From assembly GCF_000702825.1 (NCBI RefSeq), contig NZ_JNKF01000010.1:1-64000 (forward strand): a stretch of 64,000 bases of DNA. The letters run 5' to 3'. Origin of the DNA: Prevotella sp. P6B1. Lineage in GTDB: Bacteria > Bacteroidota > Bacteroidia > Bacteroidales > Bacteroidaceae. Positions within the stretch are counted from its first letter, which is position 1, and the number at the start of each line of letters is the position of its first letter. Under the pieces are notes generated by a model that was given only the letters and a program-made list of their open reading frames with translations, made no database searches and was not told the origin of the DNA. The position numbers were made by a program, and so were the translations under genes. Below, in pieces: positions 22,401 through 31,568 of the stretch.

Positions 22401-24758
22401 ATGAAAAAACTATTTTCAACCCTGCTCACAGGCATGTTGCTGATGACAGCAACCCCAATGAATGCCACCAAGTTCATGGGCATCAAAGTGATTGACAAGG
22501 ACTATCTGATGCTGCACTTCCGCGACGGCGAGGTGCACTACCGCGACAGCGGGACAGGTCAGAGCGCCTACTTAGGCCACTCGTTTGCCGAGGGTGACGA
22601 CACACTGCTCGTGTTCGGCGAGAAACTGAAGGCTGCCGAAGCGCAGAAAGCGGGACTATGGCTGATCAGTTCGACCGACGACAAGACCTTCGGCAAGGCA
22701 CAGCCGCTGGCCGTATGGCGCAAGTCGAAACCCATGAACTTCGACAACACCCTGAAAGCCGAGCTCGACCACTGGCTGTTTATCCAGCTGCCCAAGTCGA
22801 TGAAGCAGGGCTGCACCTACAAGGTGGCCATCCCTACCGGTATCGGCACCGAGACCCACGAGGCCACCATCCGTTTCGACATCTGGAACAGCATGTCGGA
22901 AGCGGTCCATGTGAACATCATCGGCTACTCGCCATCAGAGAGCAAGCACGCCGCCGACCTGTATCAGTGGTTAGGCGATGGCGGACAGCGCGACTACAAG
23001 GCACTTGAGGGCAAGGGCGTATGGCTGTACAACGTAAGCACCAAGAAGAAACAGAAGGTGGGCACCGTGAAGTTCTGGCAGCCAGCCTCGGCATCGGCCA
23101 ACGAAGCCGGCGGCAAGAGCCTCATCGGCACCGACGTGTGGAACATCGACTTCAGCGCCAGCAAGCCCGGCTGCTACCGTCTGGTAGTTGAGGATGTGGG
23201 CTGCAGCATGGACTTCGAGGTAAAGAACGACATCTACTACGAGCCCTACCGCTACTCGGTTCGCGGCTATTACTACATGCGCTTGGGCGAGCCTATCGAC
23301 ACCAAGAAGGTGTTCCCCGCTCCCCGTCAGCCACAGTTCATCCCCGAGACCGACCCGAAGGGCTTCACCGTATATAAGACCGACTTCCACCCCTGGAGCA
23401 AAGGCTGGCGCGAGCTGCACACCGACGTGTGGGACGAGCCGCACTTCAAGCAGCTGAAGGAGTCGATATTCTGGCAGCACCGTCTGCCGGGCAACCCCGT
23501 GAATATCGACGTGAAGGGCGGACACTCTGATGCCTTCGACTGGGACCGCCATCTGGCACACGTCAGCAACATCTACGACATGCTGCTGCCCTATATCCTC
23601 TCGGGCGGTAAGCTGAACGACGACCAGTTAGGCATCCGCGAGAGCGGCAACGGCATACCCGACCTGATAGACGAGGCCCGCAACGAGGTGGACTTCTTCC
23701 TCTCAATCCGCGACGGCGAGGCTTACTCGCAGGGCGTGACCAACCCTTGTGCCGACTGGAGCGTGATGTTCCAGGCCGGCTGTACCACGATGGCTGCCTG
23801 GGCCAATGCCGCCAACTGCGCCATCCTGGCCGAGGCGTTCCGCCTGAACCGCAACGACAGTCTGCGCCAGTACTATACCGACGAGGCCATCAAGGCCTTC
23901 CGCTTTGCTTCGCGACAGGAGGACCAGCAACTGGACGAGCTGCAGGATGTAGGCTCGATGCAGATGCGCGGTCGCGACTTCCGTCAGATGGCAGCCGCCT
24001 TCCTCTACAATGTGACCGGCGATGAGCAGTGGGAGAAGATATTTGCCGAGGAGAGCATGATCAAGGACAGTCAATCGCAGCTGTTCAGCAAGGGCCGCCA
24101 CGGGTTCTTCGGCGTAGGCGTGATGCACGAGGAGAGCAAAAAGCAGGTGCCCTTCTGTCAGTACTGGGCAGCAGCCGCCTATCTCACCTGTCCACAGCCC
24201 CGTCATTATGGTGAGCTCTACCAGAATCTGAAGATCTGTACTATGGCGCAGGCCGAGGCTTACAACTACGGTCATGTGGCCAACCGCCCCAGCCGCCGCG
24301 CTGCCAACGACAGTCGCTGGCAGACCTCGCAGAACGTGCAGTTAGTGATGCTGGCACACTACATAGCCGATAAGGCCAAGCGCAAGCAGCTGGAGCACAT
24401 CCTGTTTACCGAAGCCGGCTGGGCATTAGGTCGTAACCCAGGCAACATCGTAGAGATGACCGGACTGGGCGAGCGCCATCTCACTGATATCTATTCGACC
24501 GGACGTAACGACGGCGATCCTGGCACACATCCCGGTCAGACCCCGTTCAACGGCACCGAGACATGGTCGCCAGGCTTTAACGGCGGCGATGCCCGTGTGA
24601 TCCTGAAGTACTGCTATCCCGACTGGAATGAGGGCGGATGGCCCCGACAGGAGTCGTACTTCAACCAGCGTTACTTCTGGGTGAACGGCGAGTTCACACC
24701 CCGTGAGACCATGCGTGGCAAGATGGCACTGTTAGCCTATCTATACAACATCAAATAA
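22401..24758 (+). CDS. GH9 endoglucanase with N-terminal Ig-like domain
   Basis: The 785-residue exported protein (signal peptide about 1-22) has a CelD_N-type Ig-like region near residues 165-240, which starts with VHVNIIGYSPSESKHA. A GH9 catalytic domain follows to the C-terminus. Family residues can be placed: the nucleophile region HSDAFDWDRHLAHV near 375, the segment WALGRNPGN near 675, and the general-acid region RQESYFNQRYFW near 750. GH9 enzymes cut beta-1,4-glucan chains by inversion; in Bacteroidota PULs some act on xyloglucan. The neighbouring alpha-xylosidase and beta-galactosidase suggest that substrate here. It ends at a bidirectional terminator. Confidence 0.88.
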   Translation: MKKLFSTLLTGMLLMTATPMNATKFMGIKVIDKDYLMLHFRDGEVHYRDSGTGQSAYLGHSFAEGDDTLLVFGEKLKAAEAQKAGLWLISSTDDKTFGKAQPLAVWRKSKPMNFDNTLKAELDHWLFIQLPKSMKQGCTYKVAIPTGIGTETHEATIRFDIWNSMSEAVHVNIIGYSPSESKHAADLYQWLGDGGQRDYKALEGKGVWLYNVSTKKKQKVGTVKFWQPASASANEAGGKSLIGTDVWNIDFSASKPGCYRLVVEDVGCSMDFEVKNDIYYEPYRYSVRGYYYMRLGEPIDTKKVFPAPRQPQFIPETDPKGFTVYKTDFHPWSKGWRELHTDVWDEPHFKQLKESIFWQHRLPGNPVNIDVKGGHSDAFDWDRHLAHVSNIYDMLLPYILSGGKLNDDQLGIRESGNGIPDLIDEARNEVDFFLSIRDGEAYSQGVTNPCADWSVMFQAGCTTMAAWANAANCAILAEAFRLNRNDSLRQYYTDEAIKAFRFASRQEDQQLDELQDVGSMQMRGRDFRQMAAAFLYNVTGDEQWEKIFAEESMIKDSQSQLFSKGRHGFFGVGVMHEESKKQVPFCQYWAAAAYLTCPQPRHYGELYQNLKICTMAQAEAYNYGHVANRPSRRAANDSRWQTSQNVQLVMLAHYIADKAKRKQLEHILFTEAGWALGRNPGNIVEMTGLGERHLTDIYSTGRNDGDPGTHPGQTPFNGTETWSPGFNGGDARVILKYCYPDWNEGGWPRQESYFNQRYFWVNGEFTPRETMRGKMALLAYLYNIK

Positions 24759-24767
24759 ACGGAAAAG

Positions 24768-24799
24768 AAAAGTGGCAAGCCCAGTGACTTGCCACTTTT
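24768..24799. terminator. Bidirectional terminator between GH9 and GH2 genes
   Basis: A perfect 12-bp stem AAAAGTGGCAAG (24768-24779) / CTTGCCACTTTT (24788-24799) with an 8-nt loop is followed by T-rich sequence on the plus strand and by AAAAG/CTTTT symmetry on the other. It separates two convergent genes. Confidence 0.85.
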
Positions 24800-24803
24800 T
24801 CTT

Positions 24804-27242
24804 TTATTTCGTTGTGATTATCAACGGTTTGTTCGTCAGCCCTTCAGCCTCACATGTCAACTGGATGGTGCCCGCCACATGAGTGGTCTGTATGAGCACC
24901 TGCGCCAGACCATTGAAAGCCGGTATCTGGAAGGTGCGGCAGTCGCGCTCCTTGGGGTGGTCGGCACCCAGATAAGCAGGATCGCCATTGCCTACGCCTA
25001 TGATGCGGCCCTCGCCCTGCAAGGTAAGCGTGAGCATGGGACAGGCATCGGGCACCAAGCGGTTCTTGGCATCGCGCACCTCGATGGTGACAACAGCCAC
25101 ATCGCGGTTGTCGGCAGCCAGATTCACACGGTCGGCAGTTGCTACCAGTCGGGCTGCGGGCTTGGTGGTAGCGAGGGTCTGCGTGAGGATGCGCTTGCCG
25201 TTCTTGTAGCCGACGGCCACCACCTTGCCTGGCTGATAGACAGCCTTCCACTTCAGATGACCGTTCTCAGGCATGGTCTGTCGGCCCAGTTTACGGCCAT
25301 TGACCACGAGCTCCACCTCGTCGCAGTTGCTATAGGCCCATAGCTCAATCTCCTCGCCCTCATGGCCCTGCAGGTTCCAGTGGGGGAAGACGTGGAGCAC
25401 AGGCTGATCGGTCCACCATGCCTGCAGGTAGTAAGCCTCGTCCTTAGGGAAGCCGCAGTAGTCGAGGATGCCGAACTCGGAATCGTGGGCAGGATAGCTG
25501 AGCGGATTAGGCTCGCCACGATAGTCGAAGCCCGTCCAGTAAAACAGGCCTGCCGCCCACGGGCGCTCGGCATAGAACTTCCAGCCGCGCTCAATGATAT
25601 TCTCGTAGTTCTGTTCCATGGTGCGGTTCAGGCTCACCATGTGTCCCTTCTGCTCTTTCGCCTCGGTATCGAAATACCAGCCGCGCGTGCCGCAGCCACT
25701 GGTCTCCTCAGTACCCACAATCTTCCAGTCGGGGTTGGCCTGCTTACGGTTATCCACATCGTTCTGCACGATATAGTTGAAGCCTACCACGTCGAGCCCT
25801 TTGATCAGCTCTACGCCACCGGCATTAGCCACCGTGCTGGGGCGTGTAGGGTCGTAGAGACGGGTGTACTCACGCATGGCCTCGGCCACAAGGGTGCCCT
25901 GGACGGTATTCTCAAGTCCCCACTCCTCGTTGCCATCGCTCCAGAGGATGATGCTGGGGTGGTTACGGTCGCGGCGTATCATACGCTCCAACAGGCGCAG
26001 ATGCTCCTCGTTGATACCCATCAGGCGGTTCTCATCGATCACGAGGATACCCTCGCGGTCGCAGATGTCGAGCACAGCGGGCGTCATGGGGTTATGCGAG
26101 GCACGGTAGGCATTGCAGCCGAAGGCTTTCAGCTGCTTGATGCGCCATGCCTGCAGGGCATCGGGGATGGCAGATCCCACACCCGCATGGTCCTGATGCA
26201 TGTTGACACCCTTCAGCTTCAGCGGCTCACCGTTGAGCAGGAAGCCACGCTGCGCATCAAACCGGATATCGCGAAAACCTGTTGTAGTCTCATATACGTC
26301 GGTTACCTTGTCGTCCACCTTCACCGTTGTCTGCACCTTATACAGATAGGGGTCGGTAGTACTCCAGAGATGCGGATTGGATAGCTTTATCCGATGGTCG
26401 CATGTCCGTGTCTCTTTAGCGAGTAAAGGATACGTGAATCCGCTGACGTGTGCCACCTCTCTGCCCTCGGCATCCAATATCCGCTGCTCAACCTCATATA
26501 GCTGGGTTTTCAGGCTGCTGTTGGTCACCTCAGTCTTTACATGTACAACAGCCTCGCTGTAGGGTTGCTGCAGTTCGGCATAGACAAACGTGCCGAAGGG
26601 AGCCACGCTGACCTGGGCCGACTTATCCAGCCACACGTCGCGATAGATGCCGGCACCCTCGTAGAACCAACCCTCTTCGAGCGAGGCGTCGGCACGCACA
26701 CAGATCAGATTATCCTCACCGTATTTGATATAAGGTGTGATGTCGTACACCTGCGTGGCATAACCGCTGGGCTCGGTGCCCATATAGAAGCCATTGAACC
26801 ACACACGTGCGTTGCGGAAGATGCCATCGAAACGCAGCATCAGGCGCTTGCCCTCATCGGTCTTAGGGATGCTGATGGTCTTGCGGTACCAACCCACACT
26901 GGTTTCCGGATACTGATGACCTACGGTCTTATAGCCATGCGAGTGGCTGGCCTTGGGCGCATAGGGCAGCGTGGCGACCCAGTCGTGGGGGATGTTGACC
27001 TCCTGCCACTCAGCATCGTTGAACTTCGTGCTATACGGGCCCTCGTTATGGAGGGAGTTGGCTTTCGTCAGATAGTTGAAATACTCGGTACCACAGCCGA
27101 AATCCTTAGCAGGATCGGCGGCATGACCAAATGCAAACTTCCAACCATCGGCAAGAAGGACCGACTCTCTGACACTCTGGGCATTCAAAACAGACACAGC
27201 CATGAGGCATGCCATCACACAGATTGTTCTCAACTTATTCAT
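24804..27242 (-). CDS. GH2 family beta-galactosidase-like enzyme
   Basis: The 812-residue exported protein (signal peptide about 1-21) has the GH2 order: sugar-binding jelly roll, Ig-like domain, TIM barrel, then C-terminal Ig-like domains. The acid/base is E439 in WSDGNEEWG and the likely nucleophile is in TEETSGCG, about residue 512. The barrel also holds GVNMHQDHAGVG and FGCNAYRASHNPMTP. These are typical of Bacteroidota beta-galactosidases that remove galactosyl side groups. The reading as a xyloglucan side-chain enzyme is from context. It converges on the GH9 gene and diverges from the GH31 gene. Confidence 0.88.
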   Translation of the reverse strand: MNKLRTICVMACLMAVSVLNAQSVRESVLLADGWKFAFGHAADPAKDFGCGTEYFNYLTKANSLHNEGPYSTKFNDAEWQEVNIPHDWVATLPYAPKASHSHGYKTVGHQYPETSVGWYRKTISIPKTDEGKRLMLRFDGIFRNARVWFNGFYMGTEPSGYATQVYDITPYIKYGEDNLICVRADASLEEGWFYEGAGIYRDVWLDKSAQVSVAPFGTFVYAELQQPYSEAVVHVKTEVTNSSLKTQLYEVEQRILDAEGREVAHVSGFTYPLLAKETRTCDHRIKLSNPHLWSTTDPYLYKVQTTVKVDDKVTDVYETTTGFRDIRFDAQRGFLLNGEPLKLKGVNMHQDHAGVGSAIPDALQAWRIKQLKAFGCNAYRASHNPMTPAVLDICDREGILVIDENRLMGINEEHLRLLERMIRRDRNHPSIILWSDGNEEWGLENTVQGTLVAEAMREYTRLYDPTRPSTVANAGGVELIKGLDVVGFNYIVQNDVDNRKQANPDWKIVGTEETSGCGTRGWYFDTEAKEQKGHMVSLNRTMEQNYENIIERGWKFYAERPWAAGLFYWTGFDYRGEPNPLSYPAHDSEFGILDYCGFPKDEAYYLQAWWTDQPVLHVFPHWNLQGHEGEEIELWAYSNCDEVELVVNGRKLGRQTMPENGHLKWKAVYQPGKVVAVGYKNGKRILTQTLATTKPAARLVATADRVNLAADNRDVAVVTIEVRDAKNRLVPDACPMLTLTLQGEGRIIGVGNGDPAYLGADHPKERDCRTFQIPAFNGLAQVLIQTTHVAGTIQLTCEAEGLTNKPLIITTK

Positions 27243-27274
27243 ATACTTTGGACTTGATGTTAGGTTTTCGGCGA

Positions 27275-27282
27275 CAAAGTTA
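27275..27282 (-). promoter_or_regulatory. -7 box upstream of the GH2 gene
   Basis: The minus-strand box TAACTTTG lies 33 bp before the start codon at 27242. No TTTG is found at the expected distance, so the match is partial and a regulator may be needed. Confidence 0.5.
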
Positions 27283-27390
27283 CGAAAAAAGCACGAAACC
27301 CTATTTGCATTTTTTGTCGGAGTTGAACACTAAATTGCTATTAATCAGATATTTTTGCAAGAATTAGAACACTAATTCGGATTTTATGTT

Positions 27391-27398
27391 TAACTTTG
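27391..27398 (+). promoter_or_regulatory. -7 box upstream of the GH31 gene
   Basis: TAACTTTG occurs 28 bp before the start at 27426. As for the divergent GH2 gene, the -33 element is missing, and the two half promoters could be controlled together. Confidence 0.5.
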
Positions 27399-27425
27399 CA
27401 ACAAGACTATCCATAAATATTACGC

Positions 27426-29687
27426 ATGAAACGATTACTATTCCTGGTGTGTGCCGTCTGCGGGATAGACCACGCCACAGCACAGATTCAAACAAATGCA
27501 GGTGTACAGTACCTGCAATGTATGCAAAAAGACATGTCGACAGACTTCTACGATCTGTCGAACACTTACTTCTTTGCCGACTCGCTGGTCAGTTTTGATG
27601 CTACCAAGGGTGAAGGTCAGGTGCAATGGAAGCGCTACCGGATGTCGCCCCGACAGGCATTCAACCTGAACGGCTACTGGCCGGTACGTATGCAGCAGTT
27701 GGATTTCCCCGATGCAGCATACGACAATGATCCTAACCTGAAACTCAAGATTGAGTTCATCAGCCCAAGAACAGCGCGCATTCGCATGTTGACCACGCCC
27801 GTAGAACCCAAGGACGCCGACCAGAGCGACGTGATGTTCTGCGACGGATTCAAGAGCAAGGCCAAGGGAGCCATGTGGAAGACCACCACATCGGCCGATG
27901 CCATCACCTACCGCTCCGACTATGGCAGCATAGAGATCAGGAAGTATCCCTGGCGACTGGTGATCAAAGATGCCAACGGCAAGGTGCTGACACAGACACG
28001 ACACATTATCGACAACGACTCCTCGCAGGTAAAGCTGCAGCCTTTCTCATTTATCAAGCGCGGCAGTGACAACAGCCGCAGCATCAACCCCGTGCTGACA
28101 CTGGCACCAGGCGAGCGTATCTATGGTTGCGGCGAGTCGTTTACCTCGCTGAACAAGGTGGGACAGAAGGTGCATCTGAGTGTGACCGATCCACAGGGAC
28201 CTGAGACCGACGGCCAATACAAGCCCGTGCCGTTCTTCTTCTCGAATCGTGGCTACGGTATCTTCATGCATACCTCGGCCCCGGTGACCTGCGACTTCGG
28301 CGCCTCGTATATCGGAGCCGACCGTCTGTTCATGGCCGACGAGCAGATGGACTTCTTCGTATTCTTCGGCGAGCCCAAGGATATCCTGTATGAATATACC
28401 GAAATTACCGGCAAGTCGCCGCTGCCACCGCTGTGGAGCTTCGGCACCTGGATGAGCCGCATCACCTACTTCTCGCAGAAGGAGGGACTGGAGATAGCCC
28501 GACAGCTGAGAGCCCATCGGATTCCTGCCGATGTGATCCACTTTGATACCGGCTGGTTCGGTGTTGACTGGCAGTGCGACTACCAGTTTGCCAAGGACCG
28601 CTTTGAGAACCCTGTAAAGATGCTGAAGCAATTGGCTAAGGACGGTTTCCACACCTGCCTATGGCAACTCCCCTACTTCACCCCGAAGAACCGGTTCTTC
28701 AACGAGATCATTGACAAGGGGATGCACGTGAGGAACGCTACCGGCGGCATGCCTGTTGAGGATGCCATCCTCGACTTCTCGAATCCTGAGACCGTAGGCT
28801 GGTATCAGCAGAAGATAGAAGGACTGCTGAAACAAGGCGTATCGACCATCAAATGCGATTTCGGTGAGGCTGCGCCCTACAACGGATTCTACCATAGCGG
28901 CAAGGGCGGACTGTACGAGCACAACCTGTATCCACTGCGCTATAACAAGGCTCTGTGGGAGGTTGTGGAGCGCAATCATCCGGGCGAAGGCATCATCTGG
29001 GCACGCTCGGCATGGGCAGGCAGTCAGCGTTATGCCCTGCACTGGGGCGGCGATGCCGCTACCACCAACACCGGCATGCTGGGCGATCTGAGAGGCGGTC
29101 TGAGCTTTGGTTTGAGCGGGTTCTCCTTCTGGAGTCATGACATGGGTGGTTTCGTCACCGCCTCGCCCGAGGATATCTATCGCCGTTGGCTGCCATTCGG
29201 TTTTCTGAGCAGCCATACCCGTGCCCACGGTGCTCCTCCCACAGAGCCATGGCTCATCTCAGAGTCGTTTACCGATGCCTTCCGCGAGTGTGCTGAGATG
29301 AAATACAAGCTGATGCCATACGTATGGGAACAGGCCAAGGAGTGTTCGAAATTAGGATTGCCGATGGTACGTGCGCTGCTGGTAGAGTTCCCCAACGATC
29401 CAGGCGCCTGGTATGTAGAGGATGAATACATGTTCGGCTCGAAGATGCTGGTTGCCCCACTGTTGGAAAGCGGTAACAGCCGTAGCGTTTATCTGCCCAA
29501 AGGCAAATGGATAGACTACCAGACAGGCAAGGTATACGAGGGTGGCTACCAGACCATAGAAGCCGGTAAGATACCCTGTATCATACTGGTGAAGGATGGT
29601 AGCGTGATACCACACGCCCCACTGGCCCAGCGTACAGACCAGATAGACTGGAATGCCGTAGAGCAACGCGAATATAAAGCCAAATAA
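27426..29687 (+). CDS. GH31 alpha-xylosidase-like enzyme
   Basis: The 753-residue exported protein (signal peptide about 1-20) is a GH31 enzyme. The nucleophile is D478 in IKCDFGEAAPYNG and the acid/base D543 in HWGGDAATTN. The form KxDFGE after the third barrel strand is the pattern of YicI-like alpha-xylosidases rather than alpha-glucosidases (which have DMNE). The N-terminal beta-sandwich and C-terminal beta domains are complete, as judged by length. It would remove terminal alpha-xylose from xyloglucan oligosaccharides. It is divergent from the GH2 gene, a common PUL arrangement, although no SusCD pair is adjacent. Confidence 0.88.
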   Translation: MKRLLFLVCAVCGIDHATAQIQTNAGVQYLQCMQKDMSTDFYDLSNTYFFADSLVSFDATKGEGQVQWKRYRMSPRQAFNLNGYWPVRMQQLDFPDAAYDNDPNLKLKIEFISPRTARIRMLTTPVEPKDADQSDVMFCDGFKSKAKGAMWKTTTSADAITYRSDYGSIEIRKYPWRLVIKDANGKVLTQTRHIIDNDSSQVKLQPFSFIKRGSDNSRSINPVLTLAPGERIYGCGESFTSLNKVGQKVHLSVTDPQGPETDGQYKPVPFFFSNRGYGIFMHTSAPVTCDFGASYIGADRLFMADEQMDFFVFFGEPKDILYEYTEITGKSPLPPLWSFGTWMSRITYFSQKEGLEIARQLRAHRIPADVIHFDTGWFGVDWQCDYQFAKDRFENPVKMLKQLAKDGFHTCLWQLPYFTPKNRFFNEIIDKGMHVRNATGGMPVEDAILDFSNPETVGWYQQKIEGLLKQGVSTIKCDFGEAAPYNGFYHSGKGGLYEHNLYPLRYNKALWEVVERNHPGEGIIWARSAWAGSQRYALHWGGDAATTNTGMLGDLRGGLSFGLSGFSFWSHDMGGFVTASPEDIYRRWLPFGFLSSHTRAHGAPPTEPWLISESFTDAFRECAEMKYKLMPYVWEQAKECSKLGLPMVRALLVEFPNDPGAWYVEDEYMFGSKMLVAPLLESGNSRSVYLPKGKWIDYQTGKVYEGGYQTIEAGKIPCIILVKDGSVIPHAPLAQRTDQIDWNAVEQREYKAK

Positions 29688-29691
29688 GGGA

Positions 29692-30402
29692 TTACTTACA
29701 ACGGTGCTTGATAATCCTCTCACCGTCGTACGTGTTGATGCTGATTCTAACGGAGTCAGCATCAATTTTTTCTACAGGAATACTCAGATACACCTGCGTA
29801 GAGTAATACTGAGGCACATCACTCTGGTCATGATACAAAATCAAGTGGCGTATCTGCTGATGATCGGGATGGATGATCAGCGTATCGCTGACAATAGCCA
29901 GATTCTGAACAGCCGACGTATCATCGGTAGTACCTGTCATCAGCAGAATACTGAGATTAAGATATTTGCCGGTCTTGCTCATCCACGAACTCACGAACTT
30001 CACCGGATCAGTGACCAGGGGTTTCTTGAGCTTTTCCAAAGGCAGCACAGCGGGGCATGGCACCTGTCCCATGGAGAGCACCTCAGCCGTGTTGTCCACC
30101 TTATTATAATAAAGCATACAGCGATAGATGGTATCAGCCTTAGTGATCCACTTGCCGGTATAGGGCGTAGTCAATGGCAGTTCATCGCCATCGTCGGTCA
30201 CTATCGTCGTCACCTGTTTGCTACTGTTAACGGTAGCCTCAGCAAAATCGCCACGCATCAGGGAATACTTTCCCTCACCTTTCTCGTAGGCATCCTGCGT
30301 ACACGAGGTGAGCAAGTAAAAAAGCAATAAGGTAAAAAGGCAAGACGTCATTTTACCCAGGCAAGCATGCGACTTTACATATTGACCATTCACGCTCATC
30401 AT
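29692..30402 (-). CDS. NigD-like lipoprotein
   Basis: The 236-residue product has a hydrophobic signal with lipobox LLTSC. Translation could begin at 30402 or at an internal ATG at 30351 that gives a shorter signal. The mature part has the pattern SMGQVPCPAVLP and a beta-rich C-terminal domain that I associate with Bacteroidota NigD-like proteins, of unknown function. It is the last gene of the minus-strand operon that starts with the PASTA gene, 17 bp after the acyltransferase. Confidence 0.6.
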   Translation of the reverse strand: MMSVNGQYVKSHACLGKMTSCLFTLLLFYLLTSCTQDAYEKGEGKYSLMRGDFAEATVNSSKQVTTIVTDDGDELPLTTPYTGKWITKADTIYRCMLYYNKVDNTAEVLSMGQVPCPAVLPLEKLKKPLVTDPVKFVSSWMSKTGKYLNLSILLMTGTTDDTSAVQNLAIVSDTLIIHPDHQQIRHLILYHDQSDVPQYYSTQVYLSIPVEKIDADSVRISINTYDGERIIKHRCK

Positions 30403-30419
30403 TCTACCTCTTTACTTTT

Positions 30420-31565
30420 TTACCCTTCTACCTTTAATTTGTTTCGTACCGGGTTGGCATACATTGTCAACATGCGCTCACGCAGGAACGCCTCGTCCTT
30501 GTTGGGCAGCTGGATCTTCGCCATCTGACCAGCCAGATAGTGCTCGAACCGCTGTTTGTCGGCCTCGGTGTAATGGGCAGCATAAGCATGGTCGCCATTC
30601 AGTTCATCGAGGGCAATATAATTGCAAGGATAGAGCTCGTAGCCACGATGTATCTCGCGGTCCATGCGTTCAGCCAGCGCCTTGAACCACTCTGTCTTGG
30701 GCAACTCCGAGAGTTGGTCGATCCAGGTGTTGATAGGAGCGGCAGGGCGATAAGTCACGCGCCCTTTATAGCCAAAGATGCCTGTTTTCATATTGTCGAG
30801 ATCATCCTGACGACTCTTCTTGAAGGCAGGGTTATCACGTTTCTGCTGGAACTCCTGCGCCTTCAGATAGTCGCACGGATCGAACTCATAGCTGATGGTG
30901 AGTGGCACGATATTCAGCTCCTTCAAGTCGCCGCCCATCGCCAGCATCTTCAGTACGGCATCCTGCGTATGATCGCTCGAGTCCTTAGCACGTCCCTCAC
31001 GCTGCGCAATCCAGATATTCTCCCTCTTTCCGGTCACAGCATAATGGATATAGCGGCTCATCAGCTGCGAGGCAGCCAACGTTTCACGGAGCGACAACCC
31101 ACGACGCACGGTAAAGGCCTTGTTCATGCGCACCAGGCGCTTGATCCAAGGATAGATAAGCAGATTATCGCCAATACCAATCTCGACGGTAGTGGGATAA
31201 CCTGCCTCAACCAGCAACACATCGAGGAACGCCGAATCGAGCACAATATCACGGTGATTCGACACGAATGTGTAACGCTGACTCTTATCATAAGAAGCTA
31301 TCGAGGAATCCAAGAACGAGCAACCGTCGGTATGTCTGCGCATGATGTACTGAACCACCGGCTTCATGAAACGCTTCTGGAAATCGAGCGGGGTCTTGAT
31401 ACCCATGAAAGCCAGGCGCAACAAGCCATTACGCAACGATTTAGGCAACCAAGGGGCAAAGCCCTTCATCACGATATTAAACTGCCTGTCGTTGAGCAAG
31501 TCGTCGAAGGCCTGTTTCATCTCTTCCGCCTCGTACGGTCGGATTTCATCGAACTCTTCTCTCAT
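30420..31565 (-). CDS. PlsC-like glycerolipid acyltransferase
   Basis: The 381-residue protein has acyltransferase block I as NHRDIVLDSAF (NHxxxxD type), near residue 105, and block III-like IAQREGRAKDS near 185. It probably transfers an acyl chain to a lysophospholipid or related acceptor at the inner membrane. It is longer than typical PlsC (about 240 residues), with extra N- and C-terminal parts. It lies 3 bp after ddl in an operon for envelope functions. The exact acceptor is unknown. Confidence 0.78.
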   Translation of the reverse strand: MREEFDEIRPYEAEEMKQAFDDLLNDRQFNIVMKGFAPWLPKSLRNGLLRLAFMGIKTPLDFQKRFMKPVVQYIMRRHTDGCSFLDSSIASYDKSQRYTFVSNHRDIVLDSAFLDVLLVEAGYPTTVEIGIGDNLLIYPWIKRLVRMNKAFTVRRGLSLRETLAASQLMSRYIHYAVTGKRENIWIAQREGRAKDSSDHTQDAVLKMLAMGGDLKELNIVPLTISYEFDPCDYLKAQEFQQKRDNPAFKKSRQDDLDNMKTGIFGYKGRVTYRPAAPINTWIDQLSELPKTEWFKALAERMDREIHRGYELYPCNYIALDELNGDHAYAAHYTEADKQRFEHYLAGQMAKIQLPNKDEAFLRERMLTMYANPVRNKLKVEG

Positions 31566-31568
31566 ATG

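Noticed and set aside
25362..27257. Open frames on the plus strand opposite the GH2 gene
   Set aside because: GH2 motifs with catalytic residues are all on the minus strand; the opposite frames have no signal, domain or promoter.
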